Part shown: positions 1-8,945 of the stretch, in pieces
How positions within the stretch are numbered: position 1 is the stretch's first letter
How the letters are laid out: each line of letters begins with the position of its first letter
From: Treponema sp.
GTDB taxonomy: Bacteria; Spirochaetota; Spirochaetia; Treponematales; Treponemataceae
Assembly (NCBI GenBank): GCA_017553635.1
Contig: JAFZKN010000007.1
Span: forward strand, 124,001-188,000
DNA: 64,000 nucleotides
Reading direction: 5' to 3'
Position numbers and translations under genes: made by a program
The notes under the pieces: model-generated
What the model saw: only the letters and a program-made list of their open reading frames with translations
What the model was told of the DNA's origin: nothing
Database searches by the model: none

Positions 1-818
1 TCAAGATAATTTGCAAATGTCTTTACAGTTCCGTCCTGAATTTTTGCAAGTTCTTTTGATGCAAGATTTCGTCCGGTAACTTTTATCTGCCTTACCTGAG
101 AATACTTTCCAATAGAAGGATTCCAGTCATATTCAGTTTGAAGCTGACTTAAAGAACCTTCACCTTCTGCAGGATCAGAAGAATAAACCCATACCGGAAA
201 AGATTTCCCGGAACTGTGTGAAAGTTCATATGTATCAGTTCTGTTATACTGCTGAATGTAAATTGTTCCGTCAGATTTAAAATCTCCGATCTTGCTCAAA
301 GAAAAACTGTCTGCTGCACCGTGACAGAAGAACATCTGAAGAACAGAAGAACCGTTTTCTGTAAATCCCTGATAAACAAGTGCAGTCTTGTGAGTACCCG
401 TTATATCAAGACCGTTGTAAGAAAATGATCTGAACTGTGTAACTTCTGTCTGAATTTCTGCTACACGGACATACATTTTAGAATTTGGATTATAAATACC
501 GATTACAACAATAAGATTAGGCTTTGATGACATTTTCGTAATCAGGATTTCATCATCAAGATTATCGTCATTAAGGTCAATTCCCATCGAACTCAAAAGC
601 GTTTCGTCATTTTTAAGAGTCAAAAACGAAGTCGGTGTATTCTCTTCTACAATGGTAACATTATGCTCCTCTGTCACAGATTTTTTTCCCTGAGAATCTG
701 CAGTTACAAGTGTAGGCTGGTTTTCTGAATCAGTTTTAGAAATAGTTTTCCTGCTAAAAAATATGATGGACAAAATAGCAGCGACAATAACAAATATTGC
801 AGGTATAATTTTTTTCAT
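1..818 (-). CDS. Membrane-anchored extracytoplasmic protein, C-terminus outside window
   Basis: The reading frame is open from an ATG at 818 to the window edge, so about 272 residues of a longer protein are visible. Residues 4-22 form a single hydrophobic segment followed by a polar linker, which fits an uncleaved N-terminal anchor or a signal peptide; there is no lipobox cysteine. An acidic DLNDDNLDDE stretch near residues 81-90 resembles a calcium-binding loop of the FG-GAP/EF-hand kind, after which the sequence is beta-rich. It may belong to the Treponema pallilysin-related group of surface proteins, but I see no diagnostic metalloprotease motif and leave the function open. It is divergent from the Bax-inhibitor-1 gene, with 131 bp between the two starts. 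Confidence 0.7.
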   Translation of the reverse strand, partial: MKKIIPAIFVIVAAILSIIFFSRKTISKTDSENQPTLVTADSQGKKSVTEEHNVTIVEENTPTSFLTLKNDETLLSSMGIDLNDDNLDDEILITKMSSKPNLIVVIGIYNPNSKMYVRVAEIQTEVTQFRSFSYNGLDITGTHKTALVYQGFTENGSSVLQMFFCHGAADSFSLSKIGDFKSDGTIYIQQYNRTDTYELSHSSGKSFPVWVYSSDPAEGEGSLSQLQTEYDWNPSIGKYSQVRQIKVTGRNLASKELAKIQDGTVKTFANYL

Positions 819-900
819 ACTATATATAATATATGCTAATTGAATGTATGTCCATCAATTTAGAAAGCCTGAAATCAGGCAAAAAACACCCTTTTTTACG

Positions 901-942
901 TTAAATTCTATTATTGACCACTGCTAGAATTTAACTTAAAAT
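901..942 (+). promoter_or_regulatory. Promoter with 10-bp inverted repeat before the Bax-inhibitor gene
   Basis: TTGACC at 914-919 and TAAAAT at 937-942 are 17 bp apart, a good sigma-70 pair. The -10 ends 7 bp before the ATG at 950, so the transcript would start at or next to the start codon. A perfect inverted repeat, TTAAATTCTA (901-910) and TAGAATTTAA (925-934), brackets the -35 and could be a repressor site. Confidence 0.6.
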
Positions 943-949
943 CTATTTT

Positions 950-1684
950 ATGGATAAATTTATCACTTTAAAACAGGCTAAACCTGAAGTTCAGTGCCGT
1001 TTTATGACCGGCGTTTACCTTAGAATGATGTTTGCACTTGCAATTACAGGTGCAATAGCTTACGGAATTGCATATTGTTATGATAATAACATAACTTTGC
1101 TTTTAGGCATGCCTTTTAAGAAATTCTACAAAGAATATTTTAAAGTAATTTTCTGGACATGCATTATTGCTGAATTTATAGTTGTAATTGGATTTTCTTC
1201 AATAATACGTAAGGTCTCTCCTTTTACTGCCTTGCTGATGCTTGTTCTTTATGCTGTTTTAAACGGAATCACTTTTTCATCTGTTTTCCTTCATTTTGAA
1301 AAAGTTTCAATTGAAAAAATTTTCCTTGTAACATGCCTCATGTTCCTTGGAATGAGTATCTATGGTGCAATTACAAAATCAGACCTCCGTTCCGCAGGAA
1401 GAATTTTTATGATGGCATTACTCGGTGTTATCATAACAGGTTTTGTCAACATACTTTTCAAAAGTGAAATACTCGACTGGATTCTAAGTATAGTCGGAGT
1501 AGTAATATTCGTAGGACTTACTGCATATGATACTCAAAAACTCCTTAAACTTTCAATTTATGATGACGGCTCAAATTCATTCAAAAAATTTGCCGTATTA
1601 GGAGCTCTTGAACTTTATCTCGACTTCATAAACATCTTTACAAGACTTTTGTTCCTGTTCGGAAGAAAAAAAGAGGATAATTAA
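950..1684 (+). CDS. Bax inhibitor-1 / YccA-family membrane protein
   Basis: A 244-residue integral membrane protein with about seven hydrophobic segments. The order matches the BI-1 (TMBIM/YccA) family: an N-terminal cytosolic stretch, six to seven helices, and a late motif GLTAYDTQKL followed by ALELYLDFINIF, which is the family's characteristic region near the C-terminus. Family members are calcium-leak channels or modulators of FtsH-type proteolysis; the role here is inferred only from homology. The ATG at 950 has no Shine-Dalgarno but lies 7 bp after a -10 box, suggesting a leaderless mRNA. The stop overlaps the next start (TAATG), so translation of the two genes may be coupled. Confidence 0.85.
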   Translation: MDKFITLKQAKPEVQCRFMTGVYLRMMFALAITGAIAYGIAYCYDNNITLLLGMPFKKFYKEYFKVIFWTCIIAEFIVVIGFSSIIRKVSPFTALLMLVLYAVLNGITFSSVFLHFEKVSIEKIFLVTCLMFLGMSIYGAITKSDLRSAGRIFMMALLGVIITGFVNILFKSEILDWILSIVGVVIFVGLTAYDTQKLLKLSIYDDGSNSFKKFAVLGALELYLDFINIFTRLLFLFGRKKEDN

Positions 1685-3189
1685 TGTCTCAAAAAATTGC
1701 TATCATAGGTGGCGGTATCGCCGGTCTCAGTGCAGGCATTTATGCGCAAAAAGCAGGCTTTGAATCTACTGTCTACGAAAAACATTCTGTTCCAGGAGGT
1801 CAGTGCACCGGCTGGATGCGGGAAGGTCATTACATTGATAACTGCATCTGCTGGATGACCTGTGCAAAGGAAGGGTATTATCTCTGGGATCTCTGGAAAG
1901 ACAGCGGAATATGTGCTGACGGAATTGAAATTCATCAGCACGATTACTTTTATAAATCAGAACTGGATGGTCAGACAATTCATCTCTGGCGCGATCTTAA
2001 ACGCACTGAAAAAGAAATGATAGAACTTTCTCCGGAAGATAAAAGGGAAATCAAAAAATTCATCAGGTATGTAAAGCTTTCTGAATGTCTCGAAGTTCCA
2101 TGTAAAAAACCTTTAGACATGATGAATCTTATAGACTTGATACAGATTGGATTAAGAATGAAAAACATGATTCCTGTAATCATGAAATATTCACACATGA
2201 GCGTCGGAGATCTTTCTGAAAAATTCAAGCATCCTCTCTTAAAGAAAGTAATAACAGATTATATGCCACGTGATTATCTTGCGCATCTTTTTGTTACAGC
2301 ATATGGAACAATCACCTCTGGTGGTGGTGGAGTTCCCGTGGGTGGTTCATTTGCTGCAATGCAGAGAATGGCAAAAAGATATGAAGAACTCGGCGGAAAA
2401 CTTATCTGTTCAAAACCTGTAGAAAAAGTTCTTATAGAGGGTAATCAGGCAAAGGGAATTATTTTTGAAGACGGAACAAAAATCGAAGCAGATTATGTAA
2501 TCTGTACAACAGATACATATCATGCATTCGAAAAACTGATTGACAGAAAATACATGCCGAAAATTTTGAAAAAATGTTATGACGATAATAAAAACAATCC
2601 GCTTGGAAGCAGTTTTCATGCGGCATTCAGTTTTGACGGCACGACAGATGAAATTGGAGGACGAACTTTCTTCGAATGTTCAGGCTTTAATCTTGCCGGA
2701 AGAATCATTAAACGAATGAACATCAAGAATTATTCATTTGAAAAAACCACAGTCCCAGAAGGGAAAAGCCTTCTTCAAGTAAAGATTCTTGAAAACGAAG
2801 AAGAATATCTTTACTGGCAGAATCTTTACAACAACGACAGAAAAAAATACGACATTGAAAAACAAAAAGCTGCCGAAGACATACAGAAAGCTCTTGAAGA
2901 AAGATATCCGTTCTTAAAAGGTAAACTAAAGCTTCTTGATATCTGGACACCTTTTACATATACACGCTTCTGCAACGCTTACCGCGGTGTTTACATGACA
3001 TTCATTACAACTAAAAAAAGCCCAGACATTTCAAATGTTCCAGGCGTAATAAAAGGTGTTGACAACCTTTTACTCGCAGGACAGTGGCTGATGCTTCCAG
3101 GCGGAATTCCTGTAGCACTTGTAACAGGTAAATATGCAATTCAGCGTATATTAAAGAAACAGAAAAGAAGTGTAATTATTAAACCATAG
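1684..3189 (+). CDS. FAD-dependent oxidoreductase, phytoene desaturase/carotenoid isomerase-like
   Basis: 501 residues. The N-terminus has the Rossmann dinucleotide motif GGGIAGLSAGIYAQKAGF followed by the second-strand acidic residue region (VYEKHSVPGGQC), as in the CrtI/CrtISO/FAD-amine-oxidase superfamily. The C-terminus carries the flavin-binding segment DNLLLAGQWLMLPGGIP. Family enzymes desaturate or isomerise polyenes or retinoids using FAD. No other carotenoid genes lie nearby, so the substrate is unknown; similar proteins are widespread in Treponema and Bacteroidales without carotenoid pathways. It starts inside the stop codon of the Bax-inhibitor gene and probably shares its transcript. 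Confidence 0.85.
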   Translation: MSQKIAIIGGGIAGLSAGIYAQKAGFESTVYEKHSVPGGQCTGWMREGHYIDNCICWMTCAKEGYYLWDLWKDSGICADGIEIHQHDYFYKSELDGQTIHLWRDLKRTEKEMIELSPEDKREIKKFIRYVKLSECLEVPCKKPLDMMNLIDLIQIGLRMKNMIPVIMKYSHMSVGDLSEKFKHPLLKKVITDYMPRDYLAHLFVTAYGTITSGGGGVPVGGSFAAMQRMAKRYEELGGKLICSKPVEKVLIEGNQAKGIIFEDGTKIEADYVICTTDTYHAFEKLIDRKYMPKILKKCYDDNKNNPLGSSFHAAFSFDGTTDEIGGRTFFECSGFNLAGRIIKRMNIKNYSFEKTTVPEGKSLLQVKILENEEEYLYWQNLYNNDRKKYDIEKQKAAEDIQKALEERYPFLKGKLKLLDIWTPFTYTRFCNAYRGVYMTFITTKKSPDISNVPGVIKGVDNLLLAGQWLMLPGGIPVALVTGKYAIQRILKKQKRSVIIKP

Positions 3190-3220
3190 ATTTGTTCTAA
3201 ATTTAATAAAGAGGTAAAAA

Positions 3221-4177
3221 ATGATTGAAGTTTCTCACGTAAAAAAATACTTCGGAAATTTTAAAGCAGTAGATGACATCAGTTTCAAAATTCCTACAGG
3301 TCAGATTGTAGGTCTTTTAGGACCAAACGGTGCAGGCAAGACTACAACAATGCGCATGATAACAGGCTTCTGGGGAATGACCGAAGGAACCATCACGATA
3401 GACGGCGATGACATTACAGCCGACACAGTTTCTGCAAAAAGAAAAATCGGTTATATGCCGGAATCTGCACCGCTCTACCCAGATATGATTGTTGAAGACT
3501 ATCTTAAATATCTCTGTCAGATTCATAATCAGAATCCAGAAGAAAAGACAAGCCTTCTGTGTCAGACATGCGGTCTGAAACAGGTAATGAACAAAACCAT
3601 TTCAGAACTTTCACGCGGTTACAGACAGAGAGTAGGACTTGCCCATGCACTTATCAATGACCCGGAAATCCTTATTCTTGACGAACCTACAAGCGGTCTC
3701 GACCCAAATCAGATTGAAGAAGTAAGATCACTTATAAAGGAAATAGGCAAAACAAGAACTGTTATTGTTTCCACACATATTCTTCAGGAAGTAGAAAGTA
3801 TATGCGACCGCGTAATTATCATAAACGCAGGGAAAATAGTAGCAGACAGTCCTACTGCAACTTTGCGCGAACAGTTCGGACAGAAGGTAACTGTAAACCT
3901 CATCCTTGACGGATGCAGTTTTACAGATGCTAAGAAAGTATTCTCTGCATTTGAAGAAATCGAAAGCGTTACAAAACGGACTGATGATTTTGTTATTCCG
4001 GTAAAAAAAGCAGTAGGAATAAGCTTAAAATTAAACAGCACAGTTGAACTTCGTGACAAGATTTTTAAATTGATTGTAAAGAACAAATGGACACTTTATG
4101 AAATGACGACAGTTAAGAACAGTCTTGAAGACATCTTCCATATCCTTACTCAAAAACCTGCAGGAGAAAACAACTAA
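3221..4177 (+). CDS. ABC transporter ATP-binding protein (GldA-like)
   Basis: 318 residues with a complete nucleotide-binding domain: Walker A GPNGAGKTT near residue 33, signature LSRGYRQR, Walker B ILILDEPTSGLDP and the switch histidine in VIVSTHILQE. The roughly 90-residue C-terminal extension is typical of ABC-2 exporter ATPases. A clear Shine-Dalgarno (AGAGG) precedes the ATG. The following genes are an ABC-2 permease, an ABC_transp_aux (GldG-like) protein and a DUF4340 protein, the same order as the gldA/F/G cassette. In spirochaetes this cassette occurs without Bacteroidetes gliding, so I call it an exporter of unknown substrate. The stop overlaps the permease start by TAATG. Confidence 0.9.
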   Translation: MIEVSHVKKYFGNFKAVDDISFKIPTGQIVGLLGPNGAGKTTTMRMITGFWGMTEGTITIDGDDITADTVSAKRKIGYMPESAPLYPDMIVEDYLKYLCQIHNQNPEEKTSLLCQTCGLKQVMNKTISELSRGYRQRVGLAHALINDPEILILDEPTSGLDPNQIEEVRSLIKEIGKTRTVIVSTHILQEVESICDRVIIINAGKIVADSPTATLREQFGQKVTVNLILDGCSFTDAKKVFSAFEEIESVTKRTDDFVIPVKKAVGISLKLNSTVELRDKIFKLIVKNKWTLYEMTTVKNSLEDIFHILTQKPAGENN

Positions 4178-4899
4178 TGAAAAACAAAAAAAATAATGTC
4201 ATTTCCGTTATTGCAAAACGGGAATTAAAATCATACTTTACAAGTCCTGTAGCTTATATCGTTACAGCGCTCTTTCTTGTTTTAACAGGAGTTTTCTTTT
4301 ATTCAACATTCTTTCTTAACAAACGTGCAGAATTAAGGAACTTCTTTATTCTTCTTCCTTTTACTTTTTCTATTACAGTTCCTGCAATTACAATGAGACT
4401 TTTTGCAGAAGAACAGAAATCTGGAAGTATCGAAACTCTCATGACTCTTCCCGTAACAGAAACACAGGTAACGATGGGGAAGTTTTATGCAGCATTTATT
4501 TCAAGCTGTGCAATGCTTGTCCCTACGCTTTTTTACATCGTAACACTTTTATTTTTTGGCAAACCAGATTTTGGTCCGATAATTGGCGGTTATCTTGGAG
4601 CAGTTCTTTTATGTGCAGTTTATTCTTCAATAGGAATCTTTGCTTCTTCAATTACTAAAAACCAGATTACGGCTCTTTTTACAGGATTAGGAATAAATGC
4701 ACTCTTTACATTAATTCAGTTTTTCCTTGTATTTCTCCCGGGTAAAATTGTAAACATAATCAGTTTCTTTGCAATTACAACTCACTTTAATTCAATTGCA
4801 CGAGGAATAATTGATACAAGAGACATTGCGTATTTTCTGCTGGTAATCACTGTTTTTATTCTTGCAACAATAAAATCTCAGGAATCACGAAGGGTTTAA
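4177..4899 (+). CDS. ABC-2 type permease (GldF-like)
   Basis: 240 residues with six hydrophobic segments and the ABC-2 membrane layout: a cytosolic start (VIAKRELKSYFTSPVAYI), a first helix, a short loop, and the conserved helix-preceding phrase RLFAEEQKSGSIETLMTLPV, which is the coupling region facing the ATPase. It is translationally coupled to the upstream ATP-binding gene and followed after 12 bp by the GldG-like gene. Together they should form a half-transporter dimer in the inner membrane. Substrate unknown. Confidence 0.88.
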   Translation: MKNKKNNVISVIAKRELKSYFTSPVAYIVTALFLVLTGVFFYSTFFLNKRAELRNFFILLPFTFSITVPAITMRLFAEEQKSGSIETLMTLPVTETQVTMGKFYAAFISSCAMLVPTLFYIVTLLFFGKPDFGPIIGGYLGAVLLCAVYSSIGIFASSITKNQITALFTGLGINALFTLIQFFLVFLPGKIVNIISFFAITTHFNSIARGIIDTRDIAYFLLVITVFILATIKSQESRRV

Positions 4900-4911
4900 G
4901 GGGAAATTAAA

Positions 4912-6522
4912 ATGAAAAGATTTATAAAATGGCTTAAAAGCAGTTCAAGCGACAGATTTCTTCTTCTGGTTGCTGTAATATTAATTAATCTTGTAAGCAT
5001 CAACGTTTTTTTTAGATTTGATCTTACAAGTCAGAGAGCATACTCTCTTTCAAAAGCAAGCAAAGAAGTAATTAAACATATTGACTCTCCTCTTTCTGTT
5101 AAAGTTTTCTTCAGTAAAAACCTTCCTGCACCTTATAATAATGTTGAACAGTATCTTACCGACATCTTAACTGAATATAAATCAAACGGATCAAAATATT
5201 TTTCATATCAGGTTTATGACATGTCGAAAGAAGAAAACCAGCAGCAGGCACAGAGTCTTGGTATTTATCCGGTTCAAATTGATCAGGTAGAAACATCAGG
5301 TTTCTCTTCGAAAATTGCCTGGATGGGAGTTGCAATAACTTACGGAGATTATATTGCAGCAATCGATTCCCTAAAAACAACAACAGACATCGAATATAAA
5401 ATTACAACAACAATCACAAAAATTATCAATGCACAGGAAAATAATAACGAACAGCTTTTTGAAATAGGTTACATAAAAGGACATGGAGAACACGAGCTCC
5501 GTTCAAACCCTTATGCACAGTATATTGCAGAGCTTGGATGTGAAGGGTTTAGAAATCTTCTTTCTGACATATATTCAATTAAAGAAATCGATATTACAAA
5601 TTCAGAAATTCCATCAAAGATAAAGACAATCATCATAAACGGACCTCAGCAAACTTTTTCGCAGGATCAAATTTTAAAAATTGACAACTTTATAAAAAAA
5701 GGTGGAAACGCTGTATTCTTTATTGACCCGCTCAAAGAATTACCTGCCCAGCAGAACTCTTTTCCACAATACATTCCAAATGTAACAGGGCTCGAGCCGC
5801 TTCTCAGTGAATACGGAATTACAATTGAAAACAAAATGATTTTTGATGATGAGTGTGTTATTCAGTATCAGAATACGGGAAAACAGCTTTTTAATTTTGC
5901 TCCAGTCGTAGATAAAAAAAGAGTTGCAAAAAACCATCCTGTTACAAAAAACCTGGGAGGAATTGTTTTCTATACCGTAGGACCTGTTACAATTGATCCT
6001 GCTAAAAACAAAAACATCACAGTTCTTGCAAAAACTTCTGACAAGTCATGGGCTACTGATAAAAATATCGTTTTATATCCTGGATATACTCTTCCATCAG
6101 AAGACGACTCAGAATTAAAAGAAAACATAATCGCAGTAACGGCCGAAGTTCCTTCAAAAATTGTCGTAGTGAGTTCTTCCATTATAACAACTGACATTCT
6201 TGTAAATCAGGATAAATCACCAACTGAACTTTTCATAAAGAATGTTGTAGATTATGCAAGTGGGAACGAAGATTTCTGCGAAATGCGTACAAAAGGCACA
6301 AGACTTGATTTTATTTCCATAAAGAGTCAAAAATCTGCACTTATCATTCAGCTTCTAAATGAATTTGGGCTTGCTGCAATCGTTGTACTAATTGGGTTTG
6401 TTGCATGGCGTATGAAAATCACAAGACAATATCTTATCGGACAAAAATATAATCCTAACGACAGCAGATTTATTGATAAAAAAGATTCATCAAAATATAA
6501 AGAGGATAAAGACAATGACTAG
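4912..6522 (+). CDS. GldG-like ABC transporter auxiliary protein
   Basis: 536 residues. There is one transmembrane helix near residues 17-35, a large periplasmic part of about 430 residues, and a second helix near residues 470-490 followed by a basic cytosolic tail. The periplasmic part begins with SLSKASKEVIKHIDSPLSVKVFF-type sequence and contains a GYIKGHGEHEL segment and an INGPQQTFS-to-FFIDPLKEL beta-alpha core, typical of ABC_transp_aux/DUF4350-like domains found in GldG and in IFT52-related folds. It is predicted to act as an extracytoplasmic partner of the permease. GGGGAAAT lies before the ATG. Its 3' end overlaps the next gene by 8 bp. Confidence 0.82.
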   Translation: MKRFIKWLKSSSSDRFLLLVAVILINLVSINVFFRFDLTSQRAYSLSKASKEVIKHIDSPLSVKVFFSKNLPAPYNNVEQYLTDILTEYKSNGSKYFSYQVYDMSKEENQQQAQSLGIYPVQIDQVETSGFSSKIAWMGVAITYGDYIAAIDSLKTTTDIEYKITTTITKIINAQENNNEQLFEIGYIKGHGEHELRSNPYAQYIAELGCEGFRNLLSDIYSIKEIDITNSEIPSKIKTIIINGPQQTFSQDQILKIDNFIKKGGNAVFFIDPLKELPAQQNSFPQYIPNVTGLEPLLSEYGITIENKMIFDDECVIQYQNTGKQLFNFAPVVDKKRVAKNHPVTKNLGGIVFYTVGPVTIDPAKNKNITVLAKTSDKSWATDKNIVLYPGYTLPSEDDSELKENIIAVTAEVPSKIVVVSSSIITTDILVNQDKSPTELFIKNVVDYASGNEDFCEMRTKGTRLDFISIKSQKSALIIQLLNEFGLAAIVVLIGFVAWRMKITRQYLIGQKYNPNDSRFIDKKDSSKYKEDKDND

Positions 6523-7441
6523 ACGGAAAATATTTTTACTTACATTAATCGCAGCTTTAACTTTAGTTTATATATTCCAGATTTTATTTTCTCCAAAAGG
6601 AGAATTTCAGGAACTTTCCATAAAACAGAGTTTTGATTCTGTAAAAATTGAAAACAGTGGAAACAGCATTACTATCAAAAAAACAGACAGTGATTACCTC
6701 ATCAACAGCGAATTCCCTGGAAAATCAGAAGCAGCTGAATATATCTTTAATTCAATTACTTCGATAAAAATTATTGATACAATCAATAAAAATCCAAAAG
6801 ATCAGGATTTTGAACGCTACGGACTTGTTAACCCAGTTAGAGTAACCGCACTTGAAGGCAGTAAAAAAATCAGAACACTTAAAATCGGAAAAACATCTTC
6901 AACAGGAAACCAGACTTACATACAGCTCGATGACAAAAAAGAAATCTACCTCGTTTCAGGAAATTTAAACAGTTCATTTAATGTAACAGAAGACAGTCTT
7001 CTTGATTATGTTCTTTACAAAATCAATGCAGATGAAATCTATAAAATCCAGGTTAACTACAGTACTTTCGGAACATTTACAGCAGAAAAAGCTGGAGAAT
7101 CTGCAGACTTTAAATGGAATATTACTCAAACAGATAATGATATTGATTTAGAAAAATTTGATTCACTAAAATTTCAGGAATGGGTAAATGAAATTACAGA
7201 ACTAAAAGCTGACAAATGGATTTCAGATTTTGATCCAGAAGACTCAACCCTTGATAACTCAAGATATTTTTCTATCATCATCAGTGCCGCAGGGAAAGAT
7301 ATAAAAGTTGAACTTTTCACTTTAAAAGCTGATGCCGGTTCTGAAAAACTCTGCATCTGTTCTGAAAACGAATACCTCTGCACTATTTCTGCAGAGGCAG
7401 TACACAAACTTATTCCAGAACTTTCTTCATTCACTGAATAA
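6515..7441 (+). CDS. DUF4340 domain-containing protein
   Basis: 308 residues with one N-terminal transmembrane segment (about residues 6-24) and a soluble periplasmic domain rich in Lys/Asp/Ser, the DUF4340 pattern (for example ERYGLVNPVRVTAL and LKIGKTSSTGNQTYIQL). This family normally follows gldG-like genes, as here. I chose the ATG at 6515 over an upstream in-frame start at 6473: AGAGG at 6501-6505 is properly spaced for 6515, and the 8-bp overlap with the preceding gene (ATGACTAG) is typical of coupling. Function unknown; probably part of the same envelope complex. Confidence 0.82.
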   Translation: MTRRKIFLLTLIAALTLVYIFQILFSPKGEFQELSIKQSFDSVKIENSGNSITIKKTDSDYLINSEFPGKSEAAEYIFNSITSIKIIDTINKNPKDQDFERYGLVNPVRVTALEGSKKIRTLKIGKTSSTGNQTYIQLDDKKEIYLVSGNLNSSFNVTEDSLLDYVLYKINADEIYKIQVNYSTFGTFTAEKAGESADFKWNITQTDNDIDLEKFDSLKFQEWVNEITELKADKWISDFDPEDSTLDNSRYFSIIISAAGKDIKVELFTLKADAGSEKLCICSENEYLCTISAEAVHKLIPELSSFTE

Positions 7442-7450
7442 GATTTTATT

Positions 7451-7482
7451 AATCGCTCATCACAATTCTGTGACGGGCGATT
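7451..7482. terminator. Bidirectional hairpin between convergent genes
   Basis: AATCGC (7451-7456) pairs with GCGATT (7477-7482), with an inner TCACA/TGTGA helix around an ATTC loop. It sits exactly between the convergent DUF4340 and MATE genes and overlaps the last codons of the MATE gene. The T-tracts are short, so efficiency is uncertain. Confidence 0.6.
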
Positions 7483-8827
7483 AAACCAGAACGTTTTTCA
7501 TCCAGCGCTTACTTTTCCATCTGATTACCATAACGATTCCACGGGTAGTTTCTTCCGTTCCAATTGCAAGCCAGAATCCGACAATACCGAGATTTGCAAC
7601 AATTCCAAGTAAAAAGCCAACACCAACAATAATCGTCCACATAGAAAAAATTCCATAGATAACAGGGAAAAGAACATCTCCAGAACCTTTTAAAGCTCCA
7701 ATAAAAATAAGGTTCATCGTACGTCCAAATTCAATATAAAACGAAACAAGCAAAAGTTTTATCACAAGATCCGTAACTTCCGGCGTCTTTGTAAACAATG
7801 CAATAACCGGCATCTTGATAAAGTTACAGACAGCAACAAGCCCTATCGAAAAAGCAACAGAACACAGCCAGTATCTGTAAACTTTCCTGTAGGCAACATC
7901 ACTTTGTTTTGCACCTACAAGATATCCGACTTTAATCTGAACGGCACTACTCATTGCAATTGCAATTGCATACGCAAACCTTATTATAGTCTGTGTATAA
8001 ATCTGAGCATTCATTGCATAAGTACCAAGAGTAGAAATTAATGCCATTACAAAAATCTGAGCTACGTTATACGAAAGGCTTTCTCCAGCTGTCGGAACTC
8101 CCACTCTAAGGATAAGCTGATAAAATTCATGCGGAACTTTAAAAATATTCCTCAAACTAAATTTAATATCTTTCTTTCTTTTTATGATTATCTGGAGCAT
8201 TACACAGGAAGCTATCATAGAAATTCCAGAAGCCCATGCAACACCTTTAACACCAAATACAGGAAGTCCAAACGGCGCATAAATTGAAATTGCATTTCCT
8301 GCAACATTTATAAGGTTTGCAATAATGGTTACATATAATGCTTCTTTTGTATAACCATAAGAACGCAATATGCCAGACTGAAGCAAACTGAAAGCACAGA
8401 AGAATGCACATGAACCACCGTAAATCATAAAGTAATCTATTGCAGCTTCCCTTACTTCTGTTTCAATTTTATAACTTGATAAAAGCGGTCTTGTCGAAAT
8501 AAGTACAATTACAGTTAACACAAGTGAAATAACTGCCGTCATTACTGAGCTTGCTTTAGAAATGTTATTCAAGTCATCATCAGATTTTTGAGCACCAAGA
8601 TACTGTGCAAGAACGATTGTCGTTCCTGTTACAATAACTGAAAACAGTATATTCAAAAAGAATGAATACTGTGCAACAATACCTACACCAGCTACAGCCT
8701 TTTCAGAAAAATCACTGAGCATAAATGTATCAACTGAGGCAATTAAAATTCTAAAGATCTGTTCCATAGCCAGCGGAACAGTAAGTTTTGTGATGGATAA
8801 TTCACCACGCTTAATATTACTAGACAT
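7481..8827 (-). CDS. MATE family efflux transporter
   Basis: 448 residues with 12 predicted helices in two bundles of six, the MATE/DinF arrangement. The start (LSITKLTVPLAMEQIFRILI), the DTFMLSDFSEKAVAGVGI segment in helices 1-2 and the corresponding VPTAGESLSYNVAQIF in helix 7 are family hallmarks. MATE proteins export cationic or aromatic compounds with sodium or proton antiport. It stands alone, convergent with the Gld-like operon. TTGACT and TATAAG lie upstream on its strand but at short spacing, so I do not call a promoter. Confidence 0.9.
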   Translation of the reverse strand: MSSNIKRGELSITKLTVPLAMEQIFRILIASVDTFMLSDFSEKAVAGVGIVAQYSFFLNILFSVIVTGTTIVLAQYLGAQKSDDDLNNISKASSVMTAVISLVLTVIVLISTRPLLSSYKIETEVREAAIDYFMIYGGSCAFFCAFSLLQSGILRSYGYTKEALYVTIIANLINVAGNAISIYAPFGLPVFGVKGVAWASGISMIASCVMLQIIIKRKKDIKFSLRNIFKVPHEFYQLILRVGVPTAGESLSYNVAQIFVMALISTLGTYAMNAQIYTQTIIRFAYAIAIAMSSAVQIKVGYLVGAKQSDVAYRKVYRYWLCSVAFSIGLVAVCNFIKMPVIALFTKTPEVTDLVIKLLLVSFYIEFGRTMNLIFIGALKGSGDVLFPVIYGIFSMWTIIVGVGFLLGIVANLGIVGFWLAIGTEETTRGIVMVIRWKSKRWMKNVLV

Positions 8828-8883
8828 CGAATGAAGAAAATACCACTCTTATATTAAAATGTCAATCAAGTCAAACTTTAAAG

Positions 8884-8921
8884 CATAAAAAAACCGGACG
8901 CATTTAAGCAAGGTCCGGTTT
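8884..8921 (-). terminator. Intrinsic terminator after the chemoreceptor gene
   Basis: AAACCGGAC (8891-8899) and GTCCGGTTT (8913-8921) form a 9-bp stem. On the minus strand the stem runs into a T-tract, the classical form, 25 bp past the chemoreceptor stop. Confidence 0.85.
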
Positions 8922-8945
8922 CAAATCTACGATGCAGAATTAAGA

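Noticed and set aside
867..880. GCCTGAAATCAGGC as a terminator
   Set aside because: It lies between divergent genes, where nothing needs terminating, has a 2-nt loop and no proper T-tract; at most a small operator.
1681..1941. Minus-strand ORFs opposite the oxidoreductase and many similar antisense frames in the window
   Set aside because: They have no start signals and mirror the codon structure of the real genes on the other strand.
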